From the NCBI GenBank assembly GCA_934394615.1, contig CAKRRJ010000042.1:1-20366 (forward strand): a DNA stretch of 20,366 nucleotides. The letters run 5' to 3'. The notes under the pieces are model-generated. The model worked only from the letters and a program-made list of their open reading frames with translations, did no database searches and was not told the DNA's origin. Position numbers and translations under genes: made by a program. Shown piece by piece: positions 7,700-14,762 of this stretch; the first letter of the stretch is position 1; every line of letters starts with the position of its first letter. Origin of the DNA: an uncultured Lachnospiraceae bacterium. GTDB lineage: Bacteria; Bacillota; Clostridia; Lachnospirales; Lachnospiraceae.

Positions 7700-7815
7700 G
7701 GCATTTTCTGAACTGAAAATGCCGTATGATGCAGTGGTGGAAGCAGATTTTGCCGATTTGGAATGCGAAGCATCGGCAAAACCCGTTGCTGTTTGCGCAA
7801 CGCGTGAACAGTAAC
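7700..7815 (+). promoter_or_regulatory. Three consecutive stem-loops before the response-regulator gene
   Basis: The 159-base gap between lipoprotein and regulator holds three separate stems. Hairpin 1 is GGCATTTTC/GAAAATGCC, 9 bp with a 6-base loop (7700-7723). Hairpin 2 is TTTTGCCGAT/ATCGGCAAAA, 10 bp (7748-7781). Hairpin 3 is GTTGCTGTT/AACAGTAAC with one G-U pair and an inner TGCG/CGCG stem (7785-7815). None is followed by a T run on the plus strand, so they are not simple terminators. They could stabilise or process the mRNA between sensor and regulator, or form a cis-acting element. The GGGGGG and AAGG of the regulator's ribosome binding site come right after. Confidence 0.7.
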
Positions 7816-7840
7816 AAAAAGAAAAAACGGGGGGATAAGG

Positions 7841-9442
7841 ATGCTGAAAGTATTTCTGGTAGAGGATGAGAGTGTGATAAGGGAAGGCTTCCGGGATAAG
7901 ATTCCCTGGGAGCAGTATGGATTTGAGCTGGTGGGCGAAGCCGGGGACGGGGAGATGGCGCTTCCCATGATCCGGAAGCTGAAACCGGATCTTCTGATCA
8001 CGGATATTAAGATGCCGTTCATGGACGGGCTTTCTCTGAGCGAAATTGTAAAAGAGGAGTTCCCGAAGACGCGGATCATCATCATCAGCGGGTACGATGA
8101 TTTTGAGTACGCCAGACAGGCGATTAAGATCGGGGTGGACCAGTATCTGCTAAAACCGGTTACCCGTCTGGCACTGCGCGGTGTTTTAATGGAATTAAAG
8201 GAAAAGATCGAGCAGGAGTCAGAGCAGAAGGATTACCAGAACCAGTACCGGGAAGAGGTGCGGGAGTTTGAACAGTTCCCGCTGCGCCGCTTCTTTGAGC
8301 GGCTGCTGGATGGGCGGCTTTCTGCCAAGGAAATTTATGAGGAGGAAGCGGCACTGTCGCTGGACCTCTCCGCGGCATGCTATAATCTGTTGTTATTTAC
8401 GGTTTACGGGCGGAAGGAAGCCGACGCGGCGAGGACCGAGCAGAGCCAGGAGGAGCTGTTTCACTTCTTCCTGCGTCATCCCCAGTATACGCTGTTTCGA
8501 TTAAACGTTAACAGCTACGGGGTGCTGATCCGGGGTGAGAAGCCGCATATGGAGATGCTGACGGAGCAGGCATTCCGCTGTTTTGAGGAGGTGTGCGGCC
8601 ACACCGAAAAGCGGCTGTTCTGGTACGCGGCGGTGGGAACTCCGGTGGAGCGTTTAAGCCTTCTGCCGGAATGCTACCGGGAGGCGAATCACTTGTTTGC
8701 TTACCGCTTTATCCTGCCAGACCAGCATATTCTGTCGAAGGAGACACTTGGAGGACAGTCCGGGGAAGATGAGGAGGCTACCATGAAGTCGGTGGACTTT
8801 ATGCAGATGGATCCGGATATCATCCGGGATTTTCTGGCAAGGGGAGAGGAAAAGGAAATTCACGATTTTGTGGAGTCTTATCTGGACCGGATCCGACGCC
8901 CGCTGCAGTCTACCATGTTTCGCAGTTATGTGGTGTTAAACATCCGGTTTGCCGTGGTCTCTTTCCTGGAATCCATTGGAGCGGAAAAGGAAACCTATCA
9001 GGAGCAGATCGAGCTTGCGGTGCAGTCTGTGCGGGATGATACCGAAGAGGTGTTTCCGTATTTTGCGGACATGCTGAAAACGGCCATGGAGATCCGGGAC
9101 GAGATCAACCAGTACCAGGGTGGAAAGCAGCTGAAAAAAGCGCTCGAATACATCGATGAGAACTATGGAAATGAGGAGCTGTCTTTAGGCCAGGTGGCGG
9201 AGGTGGTTGGCATGAGTTCCAACTATTTCAGTGCCATTTTCAGCCAGAACATGGAGAAGACTTTTGTGGAATATGTGACGGAAAAGCGGATCGAAAAGGC
9301 GAAGAAGCTGCTTCGCCAGACCGATCACGCTTCCGGGGAGATTGCGAAAATGGTGGGCTACCGCGATGCCCATTATTTCGGCTTTGTCTTTAAAAAGCTG
9401 CAGGGCTTAAGCCCAAGAGAGTACCGGAATGAAAACCGGTGA
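7841..9442 (+). CDS. Response regulator with AraC-type DNA-binding domain, YesN-like
   Basis: This 533-aa protein has an N-terminal receiver domain (1-120) with the acidic pair around Asp9, phospho-acceptor Asp55 in LLITDIKMP and conserved Lys105 in YLLKP. A long middle region (about 130-420) has no recognised motif. The C-terminal AraC domain (about 433-533) carries two helix-turn-helix motifs, LSLGQVAEVVGMSSNYFS and SGEIAKMVGYRDAHYFGFVFK, ending in SPREYR. This layout is typical of YesN-type partners of YesM/LytS kinases. It is expected to activate the neighbouring sugar importer when phosphorylated. Its gene is separated from the lipoprotein gene by three hairpins and followed by a terminator hairpin. 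AraC-type proteins bind paired direct half-sites about 21 bp apart; such pairs occur at 10617-10797. Confidence 0.93.
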   Translation: MLKVFLVEDESVIREGFRDKIPWEQYGFELVGEAGDGEMALPMIRKLKPDLLITDIKMPFMDGLSLSEIVKEEFPKTRIIIISGYDDFEYARQAIKIGVDQYLLKPVTRLALRGVLMELKEKIEQESEQKDYQNQYREEVREFEQFPLRRFFERLLDGRLSAKEIYEEEAALSLDLSAACYNLLLFTVYGRKEADAARTEQSQEELFHFFLRHPQYTLFRLNVNSYGVLIRGEKPHMEMLTEQAFRCFEEVCGHTEKRLFWYAAVGTPVERLSLLPECYREANHLFAYRFILPDQHILSKETLGGQSGEDEEATMKSVDFMQMDPDIIRDFLARGEEKEIHDFVESYLDRIRRPLQSTMFRSYVVLNIRFAVVSFLESIGAEKETYQEQIELAVQSVRDDTEEVFPYFADMLKTAMEIRDEINQYQGGKQLKKALEYIDENYGNEELSLGQVAEVVGMSSNYFSAIFSQNMEKTFVEYVTEKRIEKAKKLLRQTDHASGEIAKMVGYRDAHYFGFVFKKLQGLSPREYRNENR

Positions 9443-9454
9443 TAAAACTGCAGA

Positions 9455-10588
9455 TTAAGAGAGTTTCCAGGGGATTTCCCGCGACTGCGTGGGAAGTCCC
9501 TTTATGCTGTCCAAAAGAGTCTGCGCTGCCAGATTTCCGAACGTTTCCGGATCGGAATGCAGAAGGATGGTATGGGTGCGTTTCTGGCGTTCAGAGAGAT
9601 GGCCCTGCAAAAAGCCGCCGAAGGAGATGCATTCGGACAGGATGGCCTTGGCGGCAGTGTTTCCTGTGGATTCGGAAAGGGAGGCTTTTGCGGAAGCAGT
9701 CTGAGGCGCGGCAAGTTCCTGCTGCAGCTTCCAGAGGATCCCGTCGTGGTCACAGATCAGGGCTGTGCAGTCAGAAAAACCATCGGGGATCAGGCGGGAA
9801 AACAGGCCGCTTTCCGGCCTGCGGCTGCAGATGCGCTCCGCAAGAGCCGAATTGTACCAGGAAACATGGCGGTCCGGAACAGACATGCCGGCTTCCTGCA
9901 TAGTCTCCATAAAGGCGAGGTAGCGCTCCTGGGAAGCGCGGTCGTCGGACTGGAAGAGGGCGCCGATGCGCATGTGGCCCTGGGCGAGCAGTTTTTGAAC
10001 GAGCGTGCTGCATCCGTAGTAATCGTCGTAGCGGAGGCAGGGAATTTCCGGAAAATCCGGGCAGGAGGAAAAAAGAAAGACAATATGGCAGCCCTTTTTC
10101 ATGAGAATGCGGTACAGATCGCGGTTTGGATTTGGAAGCGCGCTTTTTACAGGCTGGATGAACAGGCCTCTGGGCGGCTCATTCAAGAGCGCGGTGAGAA
10201 GTTCCCGCTCGGCCCAGGCGCTGTTGCGGCTGGCTTTGCAGAGGAGGGAAAAACCGCTTTCCGCAAGGGCAAGGGAGAGGGTCTGGCAGAGCCTGGAAGA
10301 GAAAAATTCCGGTTCTTCGTGAAGAATCAGCAAAATCTGGTTTTTGGCAGGGTCACTCAGCTTTCCGGTTAAGTAGGTGCCGCTTCCCTGTACTTTTTTG
10401 ATGATGCCCTTTTCTTCCAGAAGCTTTAAAGCCGACCGGACGGTCTGACGGCTTACATGGTAGCGCATGGCAAGGACCCGCTCTGTGGGAAACTTGTCCT
10501 GGGCGGGAGCTGGTGCCTGCCCGTTTTTCTGCTGCTTTGCGTACAGCTGTTCCAGCTGATCCGCCAGCCATTTGTATTTGATTGCCAT
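9455..10588 (-). CDS. GntR/LacI hybrid transcriptional repressor, AraR type
   Basis: The frame could extend to 10801, but the start at 10588 is chosen because GGGAGGT precedes it at 6-base spacing and MAIKYKWLADQLEQLY is a typical GntR-type beginning. The protein is then 377 aa. Residues 1-75 form a GntR winged helix (FPTERVLAMRYHVSRQTVRSALKLL). The rest resembles a LacI-type sugar-binding domain (IGALFQSDDRASQERYLAFMETMQEAG). This layout matches Bacillus AraR, which represses arabinose genes until L-arabinose binds. It lies back to back with the importer operon and likely represses it and perhaps the kinase/araD genes. Its 3' end faces the regulator gene with a 12-base gap. Confidence 0.88.
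   Translation of the reverse strand: MAIKYKWLADQLEQLYAKQQKNGQAPAPAQDKFPTERVLAMRYHVSRQTVRSALKLLEEKGIIKKVQGSGTYLTGKLSDPAKNQILLILHEEPEFFSSRLCQTLSLALAESGFSLLCKASRNSAWAERELLTALLNEPPRGLFIQPVKSALPNPNRDLYRILMKKGCHIVFLFSSCPDFPEIPCLRYDDYYGCSTLVQKLLAQGHMRIGALFQSDDRASQERYLAFMETMQEAGMSVPDRHVSWYNSALAERICSRRPESGLFSRLIPDGFSDCTALICDHDGILWKLQQELAAPQTASAKASLSESTGNTAAKAILSECISFGGFLQGHLSERQKRTHTILLHSDPETFGNLAAQTLLDSIKGLPTQSREIPWKLS
9471..9503 (+). terminator. Terminator hairpin of the sensor operon, inside the 3' end of the opposing gene
   Basis: GGGATTTCCC (9471-9480) pairs with GGGAAGTCCC (9491-9500) through one G-U pair, extended by GCG/CGT to give a 13-bp stem with an ACTG loop, followed by TTTAT. It starts 28 bases after the regulator stop and lies in the last codons of the convergent repressor gene. 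The T tract is short, so efficiency is uncertain. Confidence 0.6.
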
Positions 10589-10616
10589 AAAAATACCTCC
10601 CATCTTTCCGGTGGAA

Positions 10617-10797
10617 TCCGTAAAATTTCCTGTTGCGTCATAAAAAATCCCCCATTTTTTCAAAAAAGAAAAAATTGCACAATCCATTTTCTGACAACTG
10701 GATGAACTGGAATGCGCGAAAAAGCCGGAACTTTGCCGGGTTTTGCAGGGGAAAAGCCGGAAATCGTAAAAATTCCACTGCATATCATAAAAAATCC
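10617..10797. promoter_or_regulatory. Two pairs of direct half-sites in the divergent control region
   Basis: Read on the plus strand, four related 14-mers occur: TCCGTAAAATTTCC (10617), GTCATAAAAAATCC (10637), ATCGTAAAAATTCC (10763) and ATCATAAAAAATCC (10784). Within each pair the members are 20 and 21 bases apart, about two helical turns, and the pairs are 147 bases apart. Spaced direct half-sites suit an AraC-type regulator such as the YesN-like protein at 7841, though the AraR-type repressor is an alternative binder. The rest of the 395-base gap (10589-10983) holds AAGCCGGAA repeats and the importer promoter. No gene is seen there. Confidence 0.55.
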
Positions 10798-10892
10798 ACA
10801 CTCTGTAAAAATTTGTATTTAATTTAGATTATACAGAAAGAAATTGGTATTGTAAAGAACCAACAAACCGCATAAATACAGGAAAAATGAAA

Positions 10893-10921
10893 TTGAAAGA
10901 AATGGTTTGGTTTTGTACAAT
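10893..10921 (+). promoter_or_regulatory. Promoter of the ytfQ-like importer operon, with TTGTACAA at the -10
   Basis: The -35 box TTGAAA (10893-10898), a 17-base spacer and the -10 box TACAAT (10916-10921) predict a start near 10928, with a leader of about 56 bases. The palindrome TTGTACAA (10913-10920) overlaps the -10 box. It shares the GTACAA core of AraR operators known from Bacillus, so it may be the repressor site; this last point is inference. Confidence 0.75.
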
Positions 10922-10983
10922 ACAGACATAGGAGCAAGAAACGAAATAAAAAACAAAACTATATAAGAAGTGGAGGAAACAAC

Positions 10984-12042
10984 ATGAAAAAAAGAGTATG
11001 GGCAAGCGTAATGGTAGCAACGATGGCAGCGGCATCCTTAGCAGGATGTGGCGGATCCAAACCGGCAGAGACCGCAGCAGCTCCGGCAGCAACCGAGGCA
11101 GCAACTGAGGCAGCAGCAGAAGAGTCCAAGGCAGAGGAAGCAAAACCGGCAGCAGACGGCGAGCTGATCCGTGTGGGCATCATCAACAACGACCCGAACG
11201 AGTCTGGTTACCGTACCGCAAACGACGCAGACTTAAAGGCTATGTTTACCGAGGAGAACGGTTATGACGCATCCTTCGCATACAGCTTAAAGAATGATGA
11301 GCAGATCACCGCAGCTCAGAAGTTCATCCAGGATGAGGTTGATTACCTGCTTCTTTCCGCAGCAGATACCTCCGGATGGGACAGTGTATTAAAAGACGCA
11401 CAGGATGCCGGAATCGGTGTCATCCTCTTTGACCGTACCATCGACGCAAGTGAAGACCTGTATCTGGCTTCCATCGTTTCCGATATGAACAAGGAAGGCG
11501 AGACCGCAGTGAACTGGCTGGCAGATCAGGGACTGGACAGCTACAACATCATCCACATTCAGGGTGTTATGGGTTCCGCAGCACAGCAGGGACGTACCGG
11601 CGCTCTGGACGACAAGGTAGCGGCAGAAGACAGCTGGAACCTGGTAACCCAGCAGACCGCAGAGTGGAACTCCGAGAAAGCACAGCAGATCGTTCAGTCT
11701 GTCATTGATGCAGGTACCGAGTTCAACGTTATCTACGCTGAGAACGACGATATGGCGAAAGGCGCTGTAGCAGCTCTGGATAAGGCAAACATCTCCCACG
11801 GTGTTGGCAAAGATGTCATCGTTATGGGCTTTGACTGCAACAAGTGGGCATTACAGGAACTGTTGGATCAGAACTGGAACTACGATGGACAGTGCAACCC
11901 GTTCCAGGCTTCCTACATCGATGAGATCATCAAGAAGGTAGAGGCTGGCGAGGAGATCACCGAAAAGACCATCATCATGGATGAGAAGGGCTTTGATGCT
12001 TCCACCATCACCGCAGACGACGTTGAGAAATACGGCATCTAA
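10984..12042 (+). CDS. ytfQ: Sugar ABC transporter substrate-binding lipoprotein, YtfQ/GafA-like
   Basis: The 352-aa product has a lipoprotein signal peptide (MKKR, hydrophobic core, SLAGC, Cys22), an Ala/Glu-rich linker to about residue 57, and a type I periplasmic-binding sugar fold. Segments such as FIQDEVDYLLLSAADTSGWDSVL and DAGIGVILFDRT align with E. coli YtfQ, the galactofuranose-binding protein. Related proteins (GafA of Shewanella) bind L-arabinofuranose. GGAGG stands 7 bases before the ATG. Codon use is strongly biased, fitting an abundant binding protein. It is the first gene of the importer operon, with hairpins before the ATPase gene that could keep its mRNA more abundant. An arabinose-type sugar is the likeliest ligand from the downstream araD. 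Confidence 0.9.
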   Translation: MKKRVWASVMVATMAAASLAGCGGSKPAETAAAPAATEAATEAAAEESKAEEAKPAADGELIRVGIINNDPNESGYRTANDADLKAMFTEENGYDASFAYSLKNDEQITAAQKFIQDEVDYLLLSAADTSGWDSVLKDAQDAGIGVILFDRTIDASEDLYLASIVSDMNKEGETAVNWLADQGLDSYNIIHIQGVMGSAAQQGRTGALDDKVAAEDSWNLVTQQTAEWNSEKAQQIVQSVIDAGTEFNVIYAENDDMAKGAVAALDKANISHGVGKDVIVMGFDCNKWALQELLDQNWNYDGQCNPFQASYIDEIIKKVEAGEEITEKTIIMDEKGFDASTITADDVEKYGI

Positions 12043-12054
12043 TTATGAAAAACA

Positions 12055-12144
12055 GGCCGGAAACGGCCAGAATGAAACAGTAATATAATCCAATAGAAAG
12101 AGCGCGTGCGGCATAATCATATATGTACGCTTCGTGCTCTTTCT
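12055..12144 (+). promoter_or_regulatory. Hairpin pair between binding-protein and ATPase genes
   Basis: A small stem GGCCG-GAAA-CGGCC (12055-12068) is followed by a larger one, AGAAAGAGC/GCTCTTTCT (12095-12144), which encloses an inner GCGT/ACGC stem. The second is followed by only TAATAAAG, so it is at best a partial terminator. Such structures commonly let the binding protein be made in excess over the membrane parts of an ABC importer. That role is inferred. Confidence 0.6.
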
Positions 12145-12173
12145 TAATAAAGAGCAGAAAGGGTGGGCAGCCA

Positions 12174-13682
12174 GTGAAAGAACATGCTGTATTGGAAATG
12201 AGAAACATCCACAAAAGCTTTCCGGGCGTGAAGGCGCTGCAGGGAGTGGATTTTAACCTGGGTGAGGGCGAGATCCATGCGCTGATGGGAGAAAATGGTG
12301 CCGGAAAATCGACCCTGATCAAGGTTCTGACCGGTGTGTATGAAAAGGATGAAGGCGAGATTTATTTAAAGGGACACGACAAGCCGGTAAATATCCGGGC
12401 ACCGCACGACGCGCAGAATCTGGGCATCAGTACCGTGTACCAGGAAATTACCCTGTGTCCGAACCTGACGGTAGCAGAAAACATGTACATTGGCCGCGGC
12501 AAAGGAAATCTGACCAACTGGAAAAAGATGAACGCGGACGCGGACAAGATCTTGCAGAACCTTGGCATTCCGGCAAGAGCGAACCAGCAGCTTTCCGACT
12601 GTTCCATCGCGATCCAGCAGATGGTAGCCATCGCTAGAGCGGTGGATATGGACTGTAAGGTTCTGATCCTGGATGAGCCGACCTCCTCTCTGGATGAGTC
12701 TGAGGTAGAAAAGCTCTTCGGCCTGATGCGGGACTTAAAGGCAAGAGGCGTGGGCATTATCTTTGTTACCCATTTCCTGGATCAGGTGTATGAAGTCTGC
12801 GATAAGATCACGGTGCTCCGTGACGGCCAGCTGGTGGGTGAGTATGTCATTGAAGACCTGCCGCGTGTAAAGCTGGTAGCGAAGATGCTTGGTAAGGAAA
12901 TGGACGATATGGCCGATATCAAGAGCGAAGCGAAGCCGTATGAGGGTGCCGATGAATATGTCATCCAGGCAGAGGGACTGCAGAGTGATGCCGGCATTAA
13001 GCCGTTTGATTTCTATATTAAGAAAGGCGAGGTTAACGGTTTTACCGGACTGCTTGGTTCCGGCCGAAGCGAGTGTGTGCGTGCATTGTTCTCCGCCGAT
13101 CATGTGATTGCGGGAACCATGAAGAAGAACGGCAAACCGGTGAAGATCACCAAGCCGCTTGACGCCATGAAGAACGGCATTGCCTATTTGCCGGAGGACA
13201 GAAAGAATGATGGAATCGTGGGCGATCTGTCCGTAAGGGATAACATCATCCTGGCAGCCCAGGTGCTGCGCGGTTTCTTCCGTCCGTTCTCCAAGGCGGA
13301 GGCAAACAAGTTTGCGGATGAGTACATTAAGATGCTGGAGATCAAGACGGCATCTGCCGATACACCGATCAAGTCCTTATCCGGAGGCAACCAGCAGAAG
13401 GTGATCCTGGCCCGCTGGCTGTTAACCCATCCGGACTACCTGATCCTGGACGAGCCGACCCGTGGTATCGATATCGGTACCAAGGTTGAGATCCAGAAGC
13501 TGGTACTGAAACTGGCTTCCGAGGGCATGAGCGTGACCTTTATCTCCTCGGAGACCGATGAGATGATCCGTACCTGTTCCCGCCTGATCGTCATGCGTGA
13601 CCGCAAAGTGGTAGGCGAGCTGTCCGGAGATGAATTGAAACAGACGAAGATTATGGAGACCATTGCCGGAGGTGACATGTAA
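12174..13682 (+). CDS. ytfR: Sugar ABC transporter ATP-binding protein, YtfR/RbsA type (double ATPase)
   Basis: The start is taken as GTG 12174, with GGGTGG upstream. This gives 502 aa, the usual length for this family. An in-frame ATG at 12123 lies inside a hairpin and would add 17 unrelated residues. The first ATPase half has Walker A GENGAGKST and Walker B VLILDEPTSSLD, with a degenerate signature. The second has the altered Walker A region LLGSGRSE usual for this family, signature LSGGNQQK and Walker B LILDEPTRGID. It energises uptake through the two permeases encoded next. Its TAA stop and the permease ATG share one base. Confidence 0.93.
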   Translation: MKEHAVLEMRNIHKSFPGVKALQGVDFNLGEGEIHALMGENGAGKSTLIKVLTGVYEKDEGEIYLKGHDKPVNIRAPHDAQNLGISTVYQEITLCPNLTVAENMYIGRGKGNLTNWKKMNADADKILQNLGIPARANQQLSDCSIAIQQMVAIARAVDMDCKVLILDEPTSSLDESEVEKLFGLMRDLKARGVGIIFVTHFLDQVYEVCDKITVLRDGQLVGEYVIEDLPRVKLVAKMLGKEMDDMADIKSEAKPYEGADEYVIQAEGLQSDAGIKPFDFYIKKGEVNGFTGLLGSGRSECVRALFSADHVIAGTMKKNGKPVKITKPLDAMKNGIAYLPEDRKNDGIVGDLSVRDNIILAAQVLRGFFRPFSKAEANKFADEYIKMLEIKTASADTPIKSLSGGNQQKVILARWLLTHPDYLILDEPTRGIDIGTKVEIQKLVLKLASEGMSVTFISSETDEMIRTCSRLIVMRDRKVVGELSGDELKQTKIMETIAGGDM

Positions 13683-14761
13683 TGACAGAGAACAAGAATA
13701 ATACAAAAGCTGCATGGACAGACATCTTCCGCAGGCAGATCTTCATTCCGATTGCGGCGCTTCTGATCCTGGCGGTATTCAACCTGATTGTGGATCCGTC
13801 CTTCTTTAAGATTACCCTGGGACATAACAGTGCCGGAGACCCGGTTCTGACCGGATACTTAATGACCATTCTGGACTATGGCTCCGAGGTTGCCATCCTT
13901 GCCATCGGCATGACGTTAGTAACCGCGGCATCCGGCGGACAGGATATCAGCGTGGGCGCGGCGGTGGCGATTGCCGGTTCCGTGATCCTGCGTGTGCTGG
14001 TGGGCCGCGGCGGTGACGGAAGCCTGCAGGCTCCGATCATCGTGGCATTTCTCATTGCCTGTGTGGCAGGCATGCTGTGCGGCGCGTTCAACGGTGTGCT
14101 GGTATCCGTCTTTAAGATCCAGCCCATGGTAGCGACCCTGATCCTCTATACGGCAGGCCGTTCCATCGCGGCATGGATCAACAACAATGAGCTGCCGATC
14201 GTAACCGATAAGAGCTTCACCTACTTTGGCGGATTTATCCCGGGTGTTCCAATCCCGACTCCGTTCTTCCTGGCTGTGATCTGTGTGCTGATCACCATGC
14301 TGGTGCTGAAATTCACCAACCTGGGCCTGTACACCCAGGCAGTCGGCATCAATGCCAGTTCCTCCAGACTGAACGGTTTAAACCCGACTTTTATCAAGTG
14401 GCTGACTTTCGTGATCCTGGGTCTGTGCGTAGCAGTGGTAGCGCTCATTAAGACCAGCCGTCTTTCCACCATCAACTACTCTGTGATCGCAAAAGATATC
14501 GAGATGGATGCGATTCTGGCGGTAGCTCTGGGCGGCAACGTGTTAAGCGGCGGTAAGTTTAACATCATGGCTTCCATCCTGGGTGCCTATGTGATTCAGT
14601 TCTTAACCACGACGCTTTACAAATTCAATGTTTCTTCCGATGCGCTCCCGGCTTACAAGGCAGTAGTCGTTATCGCTCTGGTAGTCATCAGTGCTCCGGC
14701 GGTCAAAGCAAAGATTACCGCATGGGGAAAGAAAGCAAAAGCACAGAAGGGGGTTGCCTGA
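13682..14761 (+). CDS. ytfT: Sugar ABC transporter permease, YtfT-like
   Basis: This 359-aa polytopic membrane protein belongs to the ribose/galactofuranose permease family (BPD_transp_2). Family signatures include AILAIGMTLVTAASGGQDISVGA, an FKIQPMVATLILYTAGR segment, and DAILAVALGGNVLSGGKFN near the end. These match E. coli YtfT closely in order. An insertion of Gly/Asp-rich residues follows the first conserved block. The start overlaps the ATPase stop (TAATG), and the second permease begins one base after its stop, so the two permeases probably form a heterodimer. Confidence 0.92.
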   Translation: MTENKNNTKAAWTDIFRRQIFIPIAALLILAVFNLIVDPSFFKITLGHNSAGDPVLTGYLMTILDYGSEVAILAIGMTLVTAASGGQDISVGAAVAIAGSVILRVLVGRGGDGSLQAPIIVAFLIACVAGMLCGAFNGVLVSVFKIQPMVATLILYTAGRSIAAWINNNELPIVTDKSFTYFGGFIPGVPIPTPFFLAVICVLITMLVLKFTNLGLYTQAVGINASSSRLNGLNPTFIKWLTFVILGLCVAVVALIKTSRLSTINYSVIAKDIEMDAILAVALGGNVLSGGKFNIMASILGAYVIQFLTTTLYKFNVSSDALPAYKAVVVIALVVISAPAVKAKITAWGKKAKAQKGVA

Positions 14762-14762
14762 T

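Noticed and set aside
7785..7830. Third hairpin before the response regulator as an intrinsic terminator
   Set aside because: It is followed by an A-rich stretch on the plus strand, not T residues; on the minus strand the T-rich part precedes the stem.
9557..10372. Plus-strand frame of 271 codons opposite the AraR-type repressor
   Set aside because: The minus-strand protein has clear GntR and LacI-type domains; the plus frame shows only antisense-like composition.
10589..10801. Extension of the repressor by 71 N-terminal residues
   Set aside because: The extension translates the half-site repeats (WIFYD-type repeats appear in it), and the GntR domain begins properly at the ATG at 10588 with a good ribosome binding site.
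12123..12173. ATG 12123 as start of the importer ATPase
   Set aside because: It lies within a stable hairpin, has no ribosome binding site, and would add 17 residues not typical of the family; GTG 12174 fits the usual length.
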